Source of the DNA: Variovorax sp. IB41 | GTDB taxonomy: Bacteria; Pseudomonadota; Gammaproteobacteria; Burkholderiales; Burkholderiaceae_C | NCBI RefSeq assembly: GCF_016405905.1 | Contig: NZ_JAEFCB010000006.1 | Span: 1 to 64,000, forward strand | DNA length: 64,000 nucleotides | Direction of reading: 5' to 3' | Shown here: one piece after another, positions 10,187 through 20,291 of the stretch | Position numbering within the stretch: position 1 is the first letter of the stretch | How the letters are laid out: every line of letters starts with the position of its first letter | Made by a program: the position numbers and the translations under genes | The notes under the pieces: generated by a model | Seen by the model: the letters and a program-made list of their open reading frames with translations, nothing else | What the model was told of the DNA's origin: nothing | The model's database searches: none

Positions 10187-12399
10187 AGCGTTTCCTCCGG
10201 GGACGAACCGTCGGCCGACATGCCGCGCAGGTTGTCCGCGAGCGCCTGCACGGCCTCGCGGAACACCTCGGCGCGGTGCCCGTAGTTCTTGAACATGTCG
10301 AAGCTCGCACAGGCCGGTGACAGCAGCACTGCATCGCCGGGGTTGGCGCGCGCGGCCGCGAGCTTCACGGCCTCGTCCATCGAGGCGGCATGCATCAGCG
10401 AGACGCCGGTGTTGGCCAGTTCGGCTTCGATCAGCGGCGCATCGCGGCCGATCAGCACCACGGCGCGCGCGTGCCGGGCCACGGGCGCGGCGAGCGGTTC
10501 GAAGTCCTGCCCCTTGCCCTCGCCGCCGAGGATCACGACCACGCGGCGGTCTTCGCCCAGGCCGTTCAGCGCGGCGACGGTCGCGCCGACGTTGGTGCCC
10601 TTGCTGTCGTCGAAGTACTCCACGTCGTCGATCAGCGCGATCGGCTCCACGCGATGCGGCTCGCCGCGGTATTCGCGCAGGCCGTAGAGCATCGGGCCGA
10701 GCGGGCAGTCGGCGGCGGTGGCGAGCGCGAGCGCGGCCAGCGCGTTCATGGCGTTGTGGCCACCGCGGATGCGCAGCGCGTCGGCGGGCATCAGGCGCTG
10801 GAAGAAGATTTCTTCTTCCACCACCGCGCCGCGCTTGCGCTTCTGCGTTTCGTCGGCCTCCAGCGCGCGCACCAGCCAGGCGATGCCGTTGATGCGCTCG
10901 ATGCCGTAGTCACCCGGGCGCAGCGGCATCGTGCCGCCGAAGGTGACGTGCGTGCGGATCTGCGGACGCTGCAGCTTCACCCGCACGGGCGGCGGCAGCA
11001 TGGCCATCACGCCCGCGTCGTCGCGGTTCAGGATCATCAGGCCCTGCGCGCCGAAGATGCGCGCCTTGGCCGCCGCGTAGGCCGGCATGTCGCCGTGCCA
11101 GTCGAGGTGGTCCTGCGTGAGGTTGAGCACGGTGGCCGCCGTGGGCTCGAAGCCCTGCACGCCATCGAGCTGGAAGCTGGAGAGTTCGAGCACCCAGACA
11201 TCGGGCAGCGTCTCGGCATCGATGTGCGCGGCCAGGGTGTCGAGCAGCGTCGGGCCGATGTTGCCGGCGACAGCGACGCTCTTGCCCGCGCGCTCGACCA
11301 GCTGGCCGGTGAGCGCGGTGACGGTGGTCTTGCCGTTGGTGCCGGTGATGGCGAGCACCGCGGGGGTGTAGCCCTTGGGCGCCGGGGGCTCTTCGATCGG
11401 CACCAGCGGCAGTTGGGCGGTCGGCTCTTCCTCCACCGCGGCGGAGGCCGGGTTGGTGGCGGAGAGTTCGGCGATCTTGGCGACGAACTCGGCCGCCTCG
11501 CGGGCGGCCGTGGGGACGTAGGGCTTGCCGGTGGCGGGGAGGCGGGAGCCGGTGGCGGGCGCGGCTGCCGGCACCGTCGATTCGGGTGCGGCGTCGGTCG
11601 TTGCTGCGGCTTCTGCAACCGGCGCGCCTTCTTCCGCAGGCGGCGAAACCGGAACGCTCAGCGAAGGATCGCGCGGCATGGCCTCGGCCATCGCGGGGGC
11701 TGCGGGTTCGGGTGCTGTTTCGACCGGCTCGGCAGCTTCCGTGTTTTCGGTCGATGCAACAGGCTCGGCAGTCTGCGCAGGCACTTCGGCCGTCTCGACG
11801 GCTTCGGGGACTTCGGTCGTCTCGGCAGGCGCAGGCGCTTCGGCTTCGACCCGTTCGGTCGCTGCGGGGACTTCCGGTGCGACGGGCACGTCGATGGGTT
11901 CGACCGCTTCGACAGGCACAGCTTCGGTCGGCTCGACGGTCAACGCCAGCTCGGCCTGTGCCTCGGGCAGCACGGGTTCGGCAGGCACTTCGGCTGCCGG
12001 TTCGGCCACAGCTTCCGGTTCGGCCTCGGCGGCTTCCACCGCCGGCACTTCGACCGTCCGCAGATCCAGCAGCGCGCGCGCAAAGAGATCCAGCTCGCCG
12101 CCGACCGTCAGGCCCACGGCCCGCGCCGCGTCGACGACCGGCGCGATGGTCGCGGGCGCGAGCCCCGGCGAGCGATACACCGCGCGAATCGGCGTGCCCT
12201 CGATCAGCGCGGCCGTGAACGGCCCGCCGATGAACGTCACCTCCGGCAACTGCGCCTGCAGCGTCGCGAGCGCGGCGGGCGCCTCGCGCGTGTCCGCCAC
12301 GGTCACGACCGCACCGTGGCGCGCGCACCAGCGCGCCATCGCCAGCCCGGACGCACCGAGGCCCAGAACGAGGACGGGGAGGTCTTTCAGATGGCGCAT
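10183..12399 (-). CDS. murD: UDP-N-acetylmuramoyl-L-alanine--D-glutamate ligase with large insert
   Basis: MurD adds D-Glu to UDP-MurNAc-L-Ala. The product is 738 residues against about 440-450 for E. coli MurD. Residues 1-114 form the N-terminal UDP-binding domain ([17 protein letters not shown]). The P-loop TGTNGKTT lies only at about residues 352-359, and the catalytic and C-terminal domains ([18 protein letters not shown]) are intact. Between them, residues 115-345 (nucleotides 11367-12057) are a low-complexity stretch of Ala, Glu, Pro, Val and Thr with almost no basic residues. This is an in-frame insert, not a frameshift, because both flanking domains are complete and in phase. The first ATG after mraY fixes the start. 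Confidence 0.95.
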   Translation of the reverse strand: MRHLKDLPVLVLGLGASGLAMARWCARHGAVVTVADTREAPAALATLQAQLPEVTFIGGPFTAALIEGTPIRAVYRSPGLAPATIAPVVDAARAVGLTVGGELDLFARALLDLRTVEVPAVEAAEAEPEAVAEPAAEVPAEPVLPEAQAELALTVEPTEAVPVEAVEPIDVPVAPEVPAATERVEAEAPAPAETTEVPEAVETAEVPAQTAEPVASTENTEAAEPVETAPEPAAPAMAEAMPRDPSLSVPVSPPAEEGAPVAEAAATTDAAPESTVPAAAPATGSRLPATGKPYVPTAAREAAEFVAKIAELSATNPASAAVEEEPTAQLPLVPIEEPPAPKGYTPAVLAITGTNGKTTVTALTGQLVERAGKSVAVAGNIGPTLLDTLAAHIDAETLPDVWVLELSSFQLDGVQGFEPTAATVLNLTQDHLDWHGDMPAYAAAKARIFGAQGLMILNRDDAGVMAMLPPPVRVKLQRPQIRTHVTFGGTMPLRPGDYGIERINGIAWLVRALEADETQKRKRGAVVEEEIFFQRLMPADALRIRGGHNAMNALAALALATAADCPLGPMLYGLREYRGEPHRVEPIALIDDVEYFDDSKGTNVGATVAALNGLGEDRRVVVILGGEGKGQDFEPLAAPVARHARAVVLIGRDAPLIEAELANTGVSLMHAASMDEAVKLAAARANPGDAVLLSPACASFDMFKNYGHRAEVFREAVQALADNLRGMSADGSSPEETL

Positions 12400-12409
12400 C
12401 GGTTCTTTC

Positions 12410-13588
12410 TCAGCGCAGCTTCAACGTCGAAAGACCCACGAGGCACAAGAGCATCGTGATGATCCAGAAGCGCACCACGACCTGCGTCTCGCGCCAGCCG
12501 CTCTTCTCGAAGTGGTGGTGCAGCGGCGCCATCTTGAGCACGCGGCGGCCTTCGCCGTAGCGCTTCTTCGTGTACTTGAAGTACATGACCTGCGCCATCA
12601 CCGAGATCGCCTCGACCACGAAGATGCCGCCCATGATGAAGAACACGATCTCCTGGCGCACGATGACCGCGATGGTGCCCAGCGCGCCGCCGAGCGCGAG
12701 CGCGCCCACGTCGCCCATGAAGACCTGCGCCGGATGCGTGTTGAACCAGAGGAACGCCAGACCCGCGCCGGCCATCGCCGAGCAGAACACCAGCAGTTCG
12801 CCCGAGCCCGGGATGTTGGGAAAGAGGAGGTACTTGGAGTACACGGCGCTGCCCGTGACGTAGGCGAACACGCCCAGCGCCGAGCCCACCATCACCACCG
12901 GCATGATCGCCAGGCCATCGAGCCCGTCGGTGAGGTTGACCGCGTTGCTCGCGCCCACGATCACCAGGTACGTGAGGATCACGAAGCCGATGCCGCCCAG
13001 CGGATAGCTCACTTCCTTGAAGAAGGGCACCAGGAGGTTGATCTTGGGTGGAAAGTCCAGGTCGAACCCCGACTGCACCCACGCGAAGAACAGCTGCAGC
13101 ACGCGCCAGTTGGAGCTCTCGGAAATGCTGAAGAGCAGGTAGAAGCCCGCGAGCAGGCCGACCACCGACTGCCAGAAATATTTCTCGCGCGAGCGCATGC
13201 CCTCGGGGTCCTTGCGCACCACCTTGCGCCAGTCGTCGACCCAGCCGATGGCGCCGAAGCCCATCGTCACCCAAAGCACGATCCACACGAAGCGGTTCGA
13301 AATGTCGAACCACAGGAGCGTGGCGAAGGCGATCGCGAACAGCACCAGCACGCCGCCCATGGTGGGCGTGCCGCTCTTGGTGAGGTGCGTTTCCATGCCG
13401 TAGCCGCGCACCGGCTGGCCGATCTTGAGCGCGGCGAGCCGGCGGATCACGTAGGGGCCGGCCACCAGGCCGACCACGAGCGCGGTCACCGCGGCCATCA
13501 GCGCGCGGAAGGTAAGGTACTGGAAGACGCGCAAGAACCCGAACTCGGGCGAGAGCGTCTGCAGCCATTGGGCAAGGGTCAGCAGCAT
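12410..13588 (-). CDS. mraY: phospho-N-acetylmuramoyl-pentapeptide transferase
   Basis: MraY transfers phospho-MurNAc-pentapeptide to undecaprenyl phosphate, making lipid I. The 392-residue polytopic protein has about ten membrane helices. Family motifs include the Asp pair in GWVDDWRKV (near residue 118), [13 protein letters not shown] (near 213) and the loop HHHFEKSGW near the C-terminus. It lies between murF and murD, with 10 bases to the murD start. Confidence 0.97.
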   Translation of the reverse strand: MLLTLAQWLQTLSPEFGFLRVFQYLTFRALMAAVTALVVGLVAGPYVIRRLAALKIGQPVRGYGMETHLTKSGTPTMGGVLVLFAIAFATLLWFDISNRFVWIVLWVTMGFGAIGWVDDWRKVVRKDPEGMRSREKYFWQSVVGLLAGFYLLFSISESSNWRVLQLFFAWVQSGFDLDFPPKINLLVPFFKEVSYPLGGIGFVILTYLVIVGASNAVNLTDGLDGLAIMPVVMVGSALGVFAYVTGSAVYSKYLLFPNIPGSGELLVFCSAMAGAGLAFLWFNTHPAQVFMGDVGALALGGALGTIAVIVRQEIVFFIMGGIFVVEAISVMAQVMYFKYTKKRYGEGRRVLKMAPLHHHFEKSGWRETQVVVRFWIITMLLCLVGLSTLKLR

Positions 13589-13610
13589 GGTGTATCGCGC
13601 GGCTCATGCG

Positions 13611-15053
13611 TCATGACCGGCCTCCTTTTGTTGTTGTTTTGGGTTGCGACTGCGCAAGGCCACCGATGGCTTGCACCACGCGTTCCATCTTCATGAAGCG
13701 CGAGCCCTTCACGAGCACGCTGCCGACCAGCGGCAGGCGCGCGAGCACGGCGGCATGCAGCGCTTCGTAATCGCCGAAATGGCGGCCGTTGTCCGCGTCC
13801 TGGAAGGCCGCGACGGTGTGCGCGGTCTCGGTGCCGAGCGTGTAGACGGCCTCGATGCCGCGGTGCCTGGCCCACGCGCCGACCTCGGCGTGGAACTCGG
13901 GCGCGCGGTCGCCCACCTCGCCCATGTCGCCGAGCACCAGGAGGCGCGGACCGGGCAGGCCCGCGAGCACGTCGATGGCGGCGATCACGGAATCGGGGTT
14001 GGCGTTGTAGCTGTCGTCCACCAGCGTGAGCGTGTGCTTGTTCGACAGCACCACTTCGCTGGCCTTGGAGCGGCCCTTGACCGGCTCGAAGACCGACAGG
14101 CCCTCGGCGATGCGCTCGATCGGCACGCCCGCGGCCAGCGCGCAGGCGGTGGCCGCGAGCGCATTGCCCACGTTGTGGCGGCCGGCGATGTGCAGCTGCG
14201 CATCGAAGGCGCCCAGCGGCGTGCGGATGCGCACGGCCCAGGCGCCCTGCTTCCATTCGGCGCTGTCGAGCGCAATGTCGGCATCCGCGTCTTCGCCGAA
14301 CGTGAGGCAGCGGCGCGCGCCGCCGTCGTGCGCGATGTCGGTCCACAGCGACGTGAAGGTGTCGCCATAGGGGAAGACGGCCGTGCCGTCGTCGGGCAGC
14401 ACCGCGAACACGGCGGCGTTCTCGATGGCCACCGCCTCGACGGTGGCCATGAATTCCTGGTGCTCGCGCTGCGCGTTGTTGACCAGCGCAATGGTCGGGC
14501 GCGAGATGGCGGCCAGCCGCGCGATCTCGCCCGGATGGTTCATGCCCAGCTCCAGCACCGCGTGCTGGTGGCGCGCGCGCAGGCGCAGCAGCGTGAGCGG
14601 CACGCCGATCTCGTTGTTGAAGTTGCCGGCGGTGGCGAGCGCGCGGTCGGCGCGGAAGGCGACGAGGATGGCCGCGATCATCTGCGTGACGGTCGTCTTG
14701 CCGTTGCTGCCGGTGACGGCGATCAGCGGCAGCTCGAACTGCGCGCGCCAGCCCGCGCCGAGCGCGCCGAGCGCGGCCAGCGAGTCGGGCACTTCGAGGC
14801 CCGCGAGGCCGGCGGCTTCGAGGCCGTGGTGGGCGATGGCCGCGACCGCGCCCTGCTCCCGGGCCTGCGCCAGGAAATCGTTGGCGTCGAAACGCTCGCC
14901 CTTGAGCGCGACGAACAGGTCGCCCTGCGCCAGCGTGCGCGTGTCGGTGTGCACGCGCGCGATGACCGTCGCCGGGTCGCCCACGAGGCGCGCGCCGGGA
15001 ATCCATTGCTGCGCCTGGGCGAGCGTCAAGTTCAGCAGCGTCATATCGGTCAT
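13611..15053 (-). CDS. murF: UDP-MurNAc-tripeptide--D-alanyl-D-alanine ligase
   Basis: MurF adds D-Ala-D-Ala to the UDP-MurNAc-tripeptide. I place the start at 15053 (MTDMTLLNLTLAQAQ) because a GGAGG ribosome site lies 7 bases upstream; the frame is open further to 15119, into the end of murE. The resulting protein is 480 residues, normal for MurF. The P-loop TGSNGKTT is at residues 114-121, and the second Mur motif DDSYNANPDS lies in the C-terminal half. It sits directly between murE and mraY. Confidence 0.96.
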   Translation of the reverse strand: MTDMTLLNLTLAQAQQWIPGARLVGDPATVIARVHTDTRTLAQGDLFVALKGERFDANDFLAQAREQGAVAAIAHHGLEAAGLAGLEVPDSLAALGALGAGWRAQFELPLIAVTGSNGKTTVTQMIAAILVAFRADRALATAGNFNNEIGVPLTLLRLRARHQHAVLELGMNHPGEIARLAAISRPTIALVNNAQREHQEFMATVEAVAIENAAVFAVLPDDGTAVFPYGDTFTSLWTDIAHDGGARRCLTFGEDADADIALDSAEWKQGAWAVRIRTPLGAFDAQLHIAGRHNVGNALAATACALAAGVPIERIAEGLSVFEPVKGRSKASEVVLSNKHTLTLVDDSYNANPDSVIAAIDVLAGLPGPRLLVLGDMGEVGDRAPEFHAEVGAWARHRGIEAVYTLGTETAHTVAAFQDADNGRHFGDYEALHAAVLARLPLVGSVLVKGSRFMKMERVVQAIGGLAQSQPKTTTKGGRS

Positions 15054-15108
15054 TCGGAGACCTCCGCGCTTCGCGCTGCGGTATTCGTCTTGGGAACGGC
15101 CCGGCGAC

Positions 15109-16671
15109 TCATGCCACACCTCGCTTCGTCAGCGCATCCAGCGCATGAGCCCTGTCGGAGAACGGCAGGCGCTCGCCCGCAATCTCCTGCCACGCCTCGT
15201 GGCCCTTGCCGGCGATCAGCACCACGTCTTGCGGCGCGGCCTGCGCGATCGCATCGGCGATGGCGGCGGCGCGGTCGGGCTGCACCTGGGCGGCGTCCGA
15301 GCGCGAGAAGCCGCGCAGCACCTGGCTGATGATCGCGTCGGGCTTTTCGCTGCGCGGGTTGTCGCTGGTCACGATGACATGGTCGGCCTGGCGCTCGGCG
15401 ACGGCGGCCATCATCGGGCGCTTGATCGGGTCGCGGTCGCCGCCGCAGCCGAACAGGCACCAGAGCGCGCCGCCGCGCTGCTGTGCCAGCGGGCGCAGGC
15501 CGGCGAGTGCCTTGTCGAGCGCGTCGGGGGTGTGGGCGTAGTCGACCACGGCGAGCGGCGCATTGCCGCCAACGCTGACGCGCTCCATGCGGCCGGGCAC
15601 GCTCGTGAGATTGGCGCAAGCCGCCACCGCCCGCGACAGCGAAAGCCCCAGCGCGCGCAGCGTGCCGAGCACGCCGAGCAGGTTCGCCACGTTGTATTGC
15701 CCGATGAGGCCGGTGGAAAGACGCTCGACCGATGCGGTGCCATGCTCGGCCACCGAGAACTGCAGGCCCTGCGCGTCGTAGCCGATGTCGCGCGCCGCGA
15801 GACGCGCCGCCTTGCCGCCGGCCGACACGGTCCAGACGTCGAGCGCGCCGATGCCGGCGTCCACGAGGTTCGCGCACAGGCTTGCGCCGTGCATGTCGTC
15901 GATGTTGATCACCGCGGCGCGCAGGCCGGGCCAACGGAAGAGCTCGGCCTTGGCCGCCCAGTAGGCGTCCATGCTGCCGTGGTAGTCGAGGTGGTCCTGC
16001 GTGAAATTGGTGAACACCGCGACCGCGATCTGCGCGCCGTCGAGCCGGCGCTCGGCGATGCCGATGGACGAGGCTTCGATGGCGCAGGCGCCGAAGCCGT
16101 GCGCGACCATGTCGCGCAGCGCGCCCTGCATCATCACGGGGTCGGGCGTGGTGAGGCCGGTGTAGGTGAGCTCGGGCGGCACGCCGATGCCCAGCGTGCC
16201 CATCACGGCGCAGGGCGACGGCGCGCCGCGCTCCATGGTGCCGTCGGGCCGCATCGCGCGAACGCCGCCGGCCGCACGCAGCGAGGAAAGCGATTCGGCC
16301 AGCCACCACGCGGTGGAGGTCTTGCCGTTGGTGCCGGTCACGGCCAGCACGTCGAGCAGCGCCGAGGGGTTGTCGTGAAAGGCCGAGGCGATCGGGCCGG
16401 TGGCCGCCTTCAGGCCCGGGTAGGCCGCGATGCGGTCGCTGTATTCACCTTGATCGAAGCCGAAGGCATCGACGCCCTCGTACTCGACCAGGCAGGCCGC
16501 GGCGCCTTGCGCCAGCGCAGCGGCCACGTGCTTGCGCCCGTCGGTCGCGGCGCCGGGCCAGGCGATGAAGCCGTCGCCCGCGCCCACCGGCCGGCTGTCG
16601 GCATGCAGCGCACCCTGCACGCGCTCCTTGAGCCAGAGCGCGGCCAGTTGGGGGGATGTGAGTGTCAGCAT
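15109..16671 (-). CDS. murE: UDP-MurNAc-L-alanyl-D-glutamate--2,6-diaminopimelate ligase
   Basis: MurE adds the third amino acid of the stem peptide. The DNPR motif (TSDNPRSEKP) is the signature of enzymes that use meso-diaminopimelate rather than lysine. The 520-residue protein has the P-loop GTNGKTS and the HQD-type region NFTQDHLDYHG. The start ATG at 16671 follows the ftsI stop by 2 bases. The frame remains open upstream through ftsI, but that extension is an artefact. The dapF gene elsewhere in the window supplies the meso-DAP substrate. Confidence 0.97.
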   Translation of the reverse strand: MLTLTSPQLAALWLKERVQGALHADSRPVGAGDGFIAWPGAATDGRKHVAAALAQGAAACLVEYEGVDAFGFDQGEYSDRIAAYPGLKAATGPIASAFHDNPSALLDVLAVTGTNGKTSTAWWLAESLSSLRAAGGVRAMRPDGTMERGAPSPCAVMGTLGIGVPPELTYTGLTTPDPVMMQGALRDMVAHGFGACAIEASSIGIAERRLDGAQIAVAVFTNFTQDHLDYHGSMDAYWAAKAELFRWPGLRAAVINIDDMHGASLCANLVDAGIGALDVWTVSAGGKAARLAARDIGYDAQGLQFSVAEHGTASVERLSTGLIGQYNVANLLGVLGTLRALGLSLSRAVAACANLTSVPGRMERVSVGGNAPLAVVDYAHTPDALDKALAGLRPLAQQRGGALWCLFGCGGDRDPIKRPMMAAVAERQADHVIVTSDNPRSEKPDAIISQVLRGFSRSDAAQVQPDRAAAIADAIAQAAPQDVVLIAGKGHEAWQEIAGERLPFSDRAHALDALTKRGVA

Positions 16672-16673
16672 GC

Positions 16674-18428
16674 TCAGAAGCTCTCGTCGACGCCCTGCGT
16701 CATCACAAGGGGTTTGACTGCGAGGTCGGGCGCGACGTTCATCATGCGCAGCGTCTGCTGCACGACTTCGCTGAACACGGGCGCTGCCGCGACGCCGCCG
16801 AAATACTGGCCGTCGCTGGGCTCGTCGATCATCACCGCGACGATGATGCGCGGCTTCTCGATGGGCGCCATGCCGGTGAACCAGGCGCGGTACTTGTTGC
16901 TCGCGTAGCCCTTGCCGACCTGCTTGTGGGCGGTGCCCGACTTGCCGCCGACCGAGTAGCCGACCGTCTGCGCGCGCGTGCCGGTGCCGCCGGGGCCGGC
17001 GGCCATCTGCAGCATCTTGCGCACGGCCAGCGCGTTGGAGGGCGAGAACACGCGCACGCCGACCGGCGCCTCGGTGGTCTTGAGGATGGTGACGGGAATG
17101 ATCGAGCCGTCGTGCGCGAACGAGGTGTACGAATGCGCCATCTGGAACAACGACGCCGACAGGCCGTAGCCGTAGGCCATGGTGGCCTGCTCGACCGGCT
17201 TCCAGGTCTTCCAGGGGCGCAGCCGCCCGGTGACCGCGCCGGGGAACTGGATCTGCGGCTTCTGGCCGTAGCCGAGCGCGGTGTAGGTGTCCCACATCTC
17301 GTGCGGGGTCATCTTCTGCGCGATCTTGAGCGCGCCGACGTTGCTCGACTTCTGGATCACGCCCTCGACCGTCAGCGTGCCGTAGTTGTGGGTGTCGCTG
17401 ATGGTGAAGCCGCCGATCTGGTAGCGGCCGGGGCCGGTTTCGATCAGCGTGGAGGGCTTCACGCGGCCGGCTTCCAGCGCCATGCCGACGGTGATGGGCT
17501 TCATCGTCGAGCCGGGCTCGAAGGTGTCGGTGACGGCGCGGTTGCGCAGCTGTTCGCCGGTGAGGTTCTGGCGCTTGTCGGGCACGTAGCTGGGGTAGTT
17601 GGCCAGCGCCAGCACCTCGCCCGTGATGGAGTCGAGCACCACCACGCTGCCGGCCTTGGCCTTGCGCGCCGTCACCGCGTCGCGCAGCTTCTGGTAGGCG
17701 AAGAACTGCACCTTGCTGTCCACGCTCAGCTGGATGTCCTTGCCGTCCAGCGGCGGCACGATGTCGCCCACGCCCTCGACCACGCGGCCCAGGCGATCCT
17801 TGATGACGCGGCGCGAACCCGCCTTGCCGGCCAGGTCGCCGTTGAACGCGAGCTCGATGCCTTCCTGGCCGCTGTCTTCCACGTTGGTGAAGCCGACCAC
17901 GTGCGCGGCCGCCTCGCCTTCGGGGTACTGGCGCTTGTATTCCTTGCGCTGGTAGATGCCCTTCAAGTTCATCGCGGCGATCTGCTTGGCGATGGGCTCG
18001 TCGACCTGGCGCTTGATCCAGACGAAGGTCTTGTCCTCGTCCTGCAGCTTCTTGTCGAAGTCCTTCTGCGGCATCTCCAGGAGCTTGGCCACCAGCTTGA
18101 GCTTGGCGCGCACCTCGGGGTCGTCGCGCTCGATGTCTTCGGGAATGGCCCAGATGCTGGGCGCCACCACGCTGGAGGCCAGGATGAGCCCGTTGCGGTC
18201 CAGGATGCGGCCGCGGTTGGCCGGCAGCTCCAGCGTGCGCGCAAAGCGCACTTCGCCCTGCCGCTGGAAGAAGCTGTTGTTGAAGACCTGCACGTAAGCG
18301 GCGCGCCCGGCCAGCATGACGAAGCCGAAGGCGATGCCCGCGACGATGAACTTGCTGCGCCACACCGGCGTCTTGCTCGCGAGCAAGGGGCTGGTGGTGT
18401 AGCGCACGCTGCGGTCGCGGCGGCTCAT
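16674..18428 (-). CDS. ftsI: peptidoglycan D,D-transpeptidase FtsI (PBP3)
   Basis: FtsI is the septal class B penicillin-binding protein that cross-links peptidoglycan with FtsW. The 584-residue protein has a cytoplasmic basic N-terminus, one membrane helix at about residues 26-46, and the PBP dimerisation domain (ANRGRILDRNG). The transpeptidase domain has the three catalytic motifs: STMK in EPGSTMKPIT, SSN in QKSSNVGALK, and KSGT in GGKSGTAHK. Its ATG overlaps the ftsL stop as ATGA. No lipoprotein signal is present. Confidence 0.97.
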   Translation of the reverse strand: MSRRDRSVRYTTSPLLASKTPVWRSKFIVAGIAFGFVMLAGRAAYVQVFNNSFFQRQGEVRFARTLELPANRGRILDRNGLILASSVVAPSIWAIPEDIERDDPEVRAKLKLVAKLLEMPQKDFDKKLQDEDKTFVWIKRQVDEPIAKQIAAMNLKGIYQRKEYKRQYPEGEAAAHVVGFTNVEDSGQEGIELAFNGDLAGKAGSRRVIKDRLGRVVEGVGDIVPPLDGKDIQLSVDSKVQFFAYQKLRDAVTARKAKAGSVVVLDSITGEVLALANYPSYVPDKRQNLTGEQLRNRAVTDTFEPGSTMKPITVGMALEAGRVKPSTLIETGPGRYQIGGFTISDTHNYGTLTVEGVIQKSSNVGALKIAQKMTPHEMWDTYTALGYGQKPQIQFPGAVTGRLRPWKTWKPVEQATMAYGYGLSASLFQMAHSYTSFAHDGSIIPVTILKTTEAPVGVRVFSPSNALAVRKMLQMAAGPGGTGTRAQTVGYSVGGKSGTAHKQVGKGYASNKYRAWFTGMAPIEKPRIIVAVMIDEPSDGQYFGGVAAAPVFSEVVQQTLRMMNVAPDLAVKPLVMTQGVDESF

Positions 18429-18772
18429 CGCGCAGCCCCCCTGGCGGTGGTGGCAGCCGGCTTGGGCGGGGTCACGGGCGGCAGCGGCGCGACGGCCGGG
18501 ATCACCGTGCCGTCCGGGCGCACGTACTGCGTGATGGCCGGCGTGGTGGTGCGCATCTGCAGCTGCTCCTTGGCGAGCTTCTCCACGCGCAGCGGCGTGG
18601 CCTGGGCGCGCTTCTCGACCTGCAGGCGGTCGTGGTCGGTTTCCAGGCGGCGCGCCTCCTGCTGCACGCGATCGAGCTCGGTGTAGAGCTGGCGCGAGCG
18701 GTACTGCGTATGGACGAGATAGAGCGACGTCGCGATGACGGCCAGCAGCAGGAGCAGGTTCAGGCGGGCCAT
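18425..18772 (-). CDS. ftsL: cell division protein FtsL
   Basis: FtsL is a small bitopic divisome protein that pairs with FtsB and FtsQ. The 115-residue product has one membrane helix at the extreme N-terminus (NLLLLLAVIATSLYLVHT), then a periplasmic heptad-like segment (ELDRVQQEARRLETDHDRLQ) typical of its coiled coil. The C-terminal Pro/Ala-rich tail of about 35 residues is long for the family. It starts one base after the rsmH stop and its stop overlaps the ftsI start. Confidence 0.94.
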   Translation of the reverse strand: MARLNLLLLLAVIATSLYLVHTQYRSRQLYTELDRVQQEARRLETDHDRLQVEKRAQATPLRVEKLAKEQLQMRTTTPAITQYVRPDGTVIPAVAPLPPVTPPKPAATTARGAAR

Positions 18773-18773
18773 G

Positions 18774-19697
18774 TCAGTTGGCCTCGGTGCGTTCGGCGAC
18801 CCGCAGGATCGCGCTGCGCGAGCGCGGATTGCCGCGCACTTCGTCTTCGGACGGCTTGATGCGCTCGAGCGCGTTGAGCTTCATCACCTTGGGCGCGGCG
18901 AAGGGCGCCCGGCGGTCGTAGACCTCCTTGGAGTGCTTGGCGATGAACTGCTTGACGATGCGGTCTTCCAGCGAATGGAAGCTGATCACCGCGAGCCGGC
19001 CGCCGGGCTGCAACACGGACAGGCTCGCCTCTAGCGCCTGTTGCAGCTCTTCAAGCTCGGCGTTGATGAAAATCCGAAAAGCCTGAAATGTGCGCGTTGC
19101 AGGGTTCTGGCCCTGCTCGCGGGTTTTGACCGTGCCAGCCACGAGCTCGGCCAGTTCGGTGGTGGTTGAAATTGCGCCCCGTTCTTGTCGGCGAGCAACA
19201 ATCGCCTTTGCAATCTGAACAGCAAACCGTTCTTCGCCATAGTCACGGATCACCTCTGCAATCTGCTGAAGTTCGGCCGTTGCCAGCCATTCGGCCACGC
19301 TCTCGCCGCGCGTGGTGTCCATGCGCATGTCGAGCGGGCCGTCGAATCGAAAACTGAAGCCGCGCACCGGGTTGTCGATCTGCGGCGAACTCACGCCCAG
19401 GTCCATCAGCACGCCGGCGATGCTCGCGTCGGGCAGCTCGCCCAGCGAACGGAATCCCTGGTGGCGGATGGAAAAACGCGCATCCGAGATGCGCGCTGCT
19501 TCGGCCACCGCTTCCGCATCCTTGTCGAACGCGATCAGCCTGCCTTCCGGCGCCAGCCGCGCGAGGATCGCGCGCGCGTGTCCTCCCCGGCCGAAAGTTG
19601 CATCGACATAGGTGCCGGCGGCCGCCGCGCTGCCGGAAAGAAGGGCTTCCACCGCTTCGTTCAGCAAGACGGTCGTATGGGTCCATGGGGTGTTCAC
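18774..19697 (-). CDS. rsmH: 16S rRNA (cytosine(1402)-N4)-methyltransferase RsmH
   Basis: RsmH (MraW) N4-methylates C1402 of 16S rRNA in the ribosomal P site. The start is GTG at 19697 ([17 protein letters not shown]), giving 307 residues, normal for the family. The frame extends upstream over mraZ, but that extension is not family sequence. The SAM-binding loop [16 protein letters not shown] lies near residue 30, and the motif [14 protein letters not shown] follows. The C-terminus ends in [15 protein letters not shown]. It is the second gene of the dcw operon. Confidence 0.96.
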   Translation of the reverse strand: MNTPWTHTTVLLNEAVEALLSGSAAAAGTYVDATFGRGGHARAILARLAPEGRLIAFDKDAEAVAEAARISDARFSIRHQGFRSLGELPDASIAGVLMDLGVSSPQIDNPVRGFSFRFDGPLDMRMDTTRGESVAEWLATAELQQIAEVIRDYGEERFAVQIAKAIVARRQERGAISTTTELAELVAGTVKTREQGQNPATRTFQAFRIFINAELEELQQALEASLSVLQPGGRLAVISFHSLEDRIVKQFIAKHSKEVYDRRAPFAAPKVMKLNALERIKPSEDEVRGNPRSRSAILRVAERTEAN

Positions 19698-19705
19698 GTG
19701 GGTCC

Positions 19706-20134
19706 TCAGAACGCGAAGTCCTGAAACACATCCGGCATCTCGCCCTGGGTGGCCTCGGCCTCCTTGGCCTCGTAGGTGGCCTTGTCCCAGAGTTCGAAGT
19801 GGTTGCCCATGCCCAGGAGCAGCGTGTCGCGCGCGATGCCGGTGGCGGCGCGCAGCTCGGGCGAGACCAGGACGCGGCCGGTGCCGTCCATCTCCACGTC
19901 CATCGCGTTGCCCAGGAACACGCGCTTCCACCACTGCGCCGACATCGGCAGCGCGGCGATGCGCTCGCGGAATTTTTCCCATTCGGGACGGGGGAACACC
20001 ATCAGGCACCCGTGCGGATGCTTGGTGATCGTGAGCTGGCCGCCTGCCGTCGCGCTCAGGACGTCACGGTGCCGGGTCGGCACGGAGAGCCGCCCCTTGG
20101 CATCCAGACTGAGCGATGAAGCGCCTTGAAACAC
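19706..20134 (-). CDS. mraZ: transcriptional regulator MraZ
   Basis: MraZ is the DNA-binding regulator that represses its own operon in E. coli. The 142-residue product has two SpoVT/AbrB-like halves, each with the family D-x-x-x-R element ([10 protein letters not shown] near residue 12 and [14 protein letters not shown] near residue 80). I take the GTG at 20134 ([10 protein letters not shown]) as start because this gives the family's usual length and N-terminus. A GTG at 20140 and a TTG at 20167 are alternatives. The gene is first in the dcw operon and has a repeat array upstream that looks like its operator. Confidence 0.94.
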   Translation of the reverse strand: MFQGASSLSLDAKGRLSVPTRHRDVLSATAGGQLTITKHPHGCLMVFPRPEWEKFRERIAALPMSAQWWKRVFLGNAMDVEMDGTGRVLVSPELRAATGIARDTLLLGMGNHFELWDKATYEAKEAEATQGEMPDVFQDFAF

Positions 20135-20179
20135 GACCACGAACCCCTGTGTTGGGAGGTGCTGCAATGCCCGAAAGAG

Positions 20180-20223
20180 GCACTATCCGCACTTTTTCCC
20201 ACTTAACTGCACTTTTTTGCACT
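20180..20223 (-). promoter_or_regulatory. putative MraZ operator: AGTGC/AGTGG box array
   Basis: On the coding strand, boxes AGTGC, AGTGC, AGTGG and AGTGC lie at 20223-20219, 20213-20209, 20203-20199 and 20193-20189, exactly 10 bases apart. A fifth AGTGC at 20184-20180 has a 9-base step. Known MraZ operators are direct repeats of a GTGGG-like box separated by 5-base spacers, which has the same 10-base period. The array lies between the predicted promoter and mraZ, so occupancy would block transcription. MraZ binding here is inferred. Confidence 0.75.
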
Positions 20224-20248
20224 GTAGCAGGAAACACTTGGGGCGCAA
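20221..20248 (-). promoter_or_regulatory. predicted sigma70 promoter of the dcw operon
   Basis: Reading the minus strand, TTGCGC at 20248-20243 and TACAGT at 20226-20221 are separated by 16 bases and resemble -35 and -10 boxes. The -10 box overlaps the first AGTGC box of the putative MraZ operator, as expected for a repressed promoter. This is assigned by eye only. Confidence 0.5.
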
Positions 20249-20291
20249 CTGGCCGCTGGTGGTATTTTTTGTAATGGAATCAACGACTTAG

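Noticed and set aside
10390..13696. Long plus-strand reading frames of about 690 and 720 codons opposite murD and mraY
   Set aside because: They are antisense shadows of high-GC coding sequence, with His- and Arg-rich composition and no domain; murD and mraY clearly account for the DNA.
15109..18363. Very long minus-strand frame suggesting a murE fusion with an N-terminal domain
   Set aside because: The upstream part is a wrong-phase reading of ftsI; murE begins at 16671 directly after the ftsI stop.
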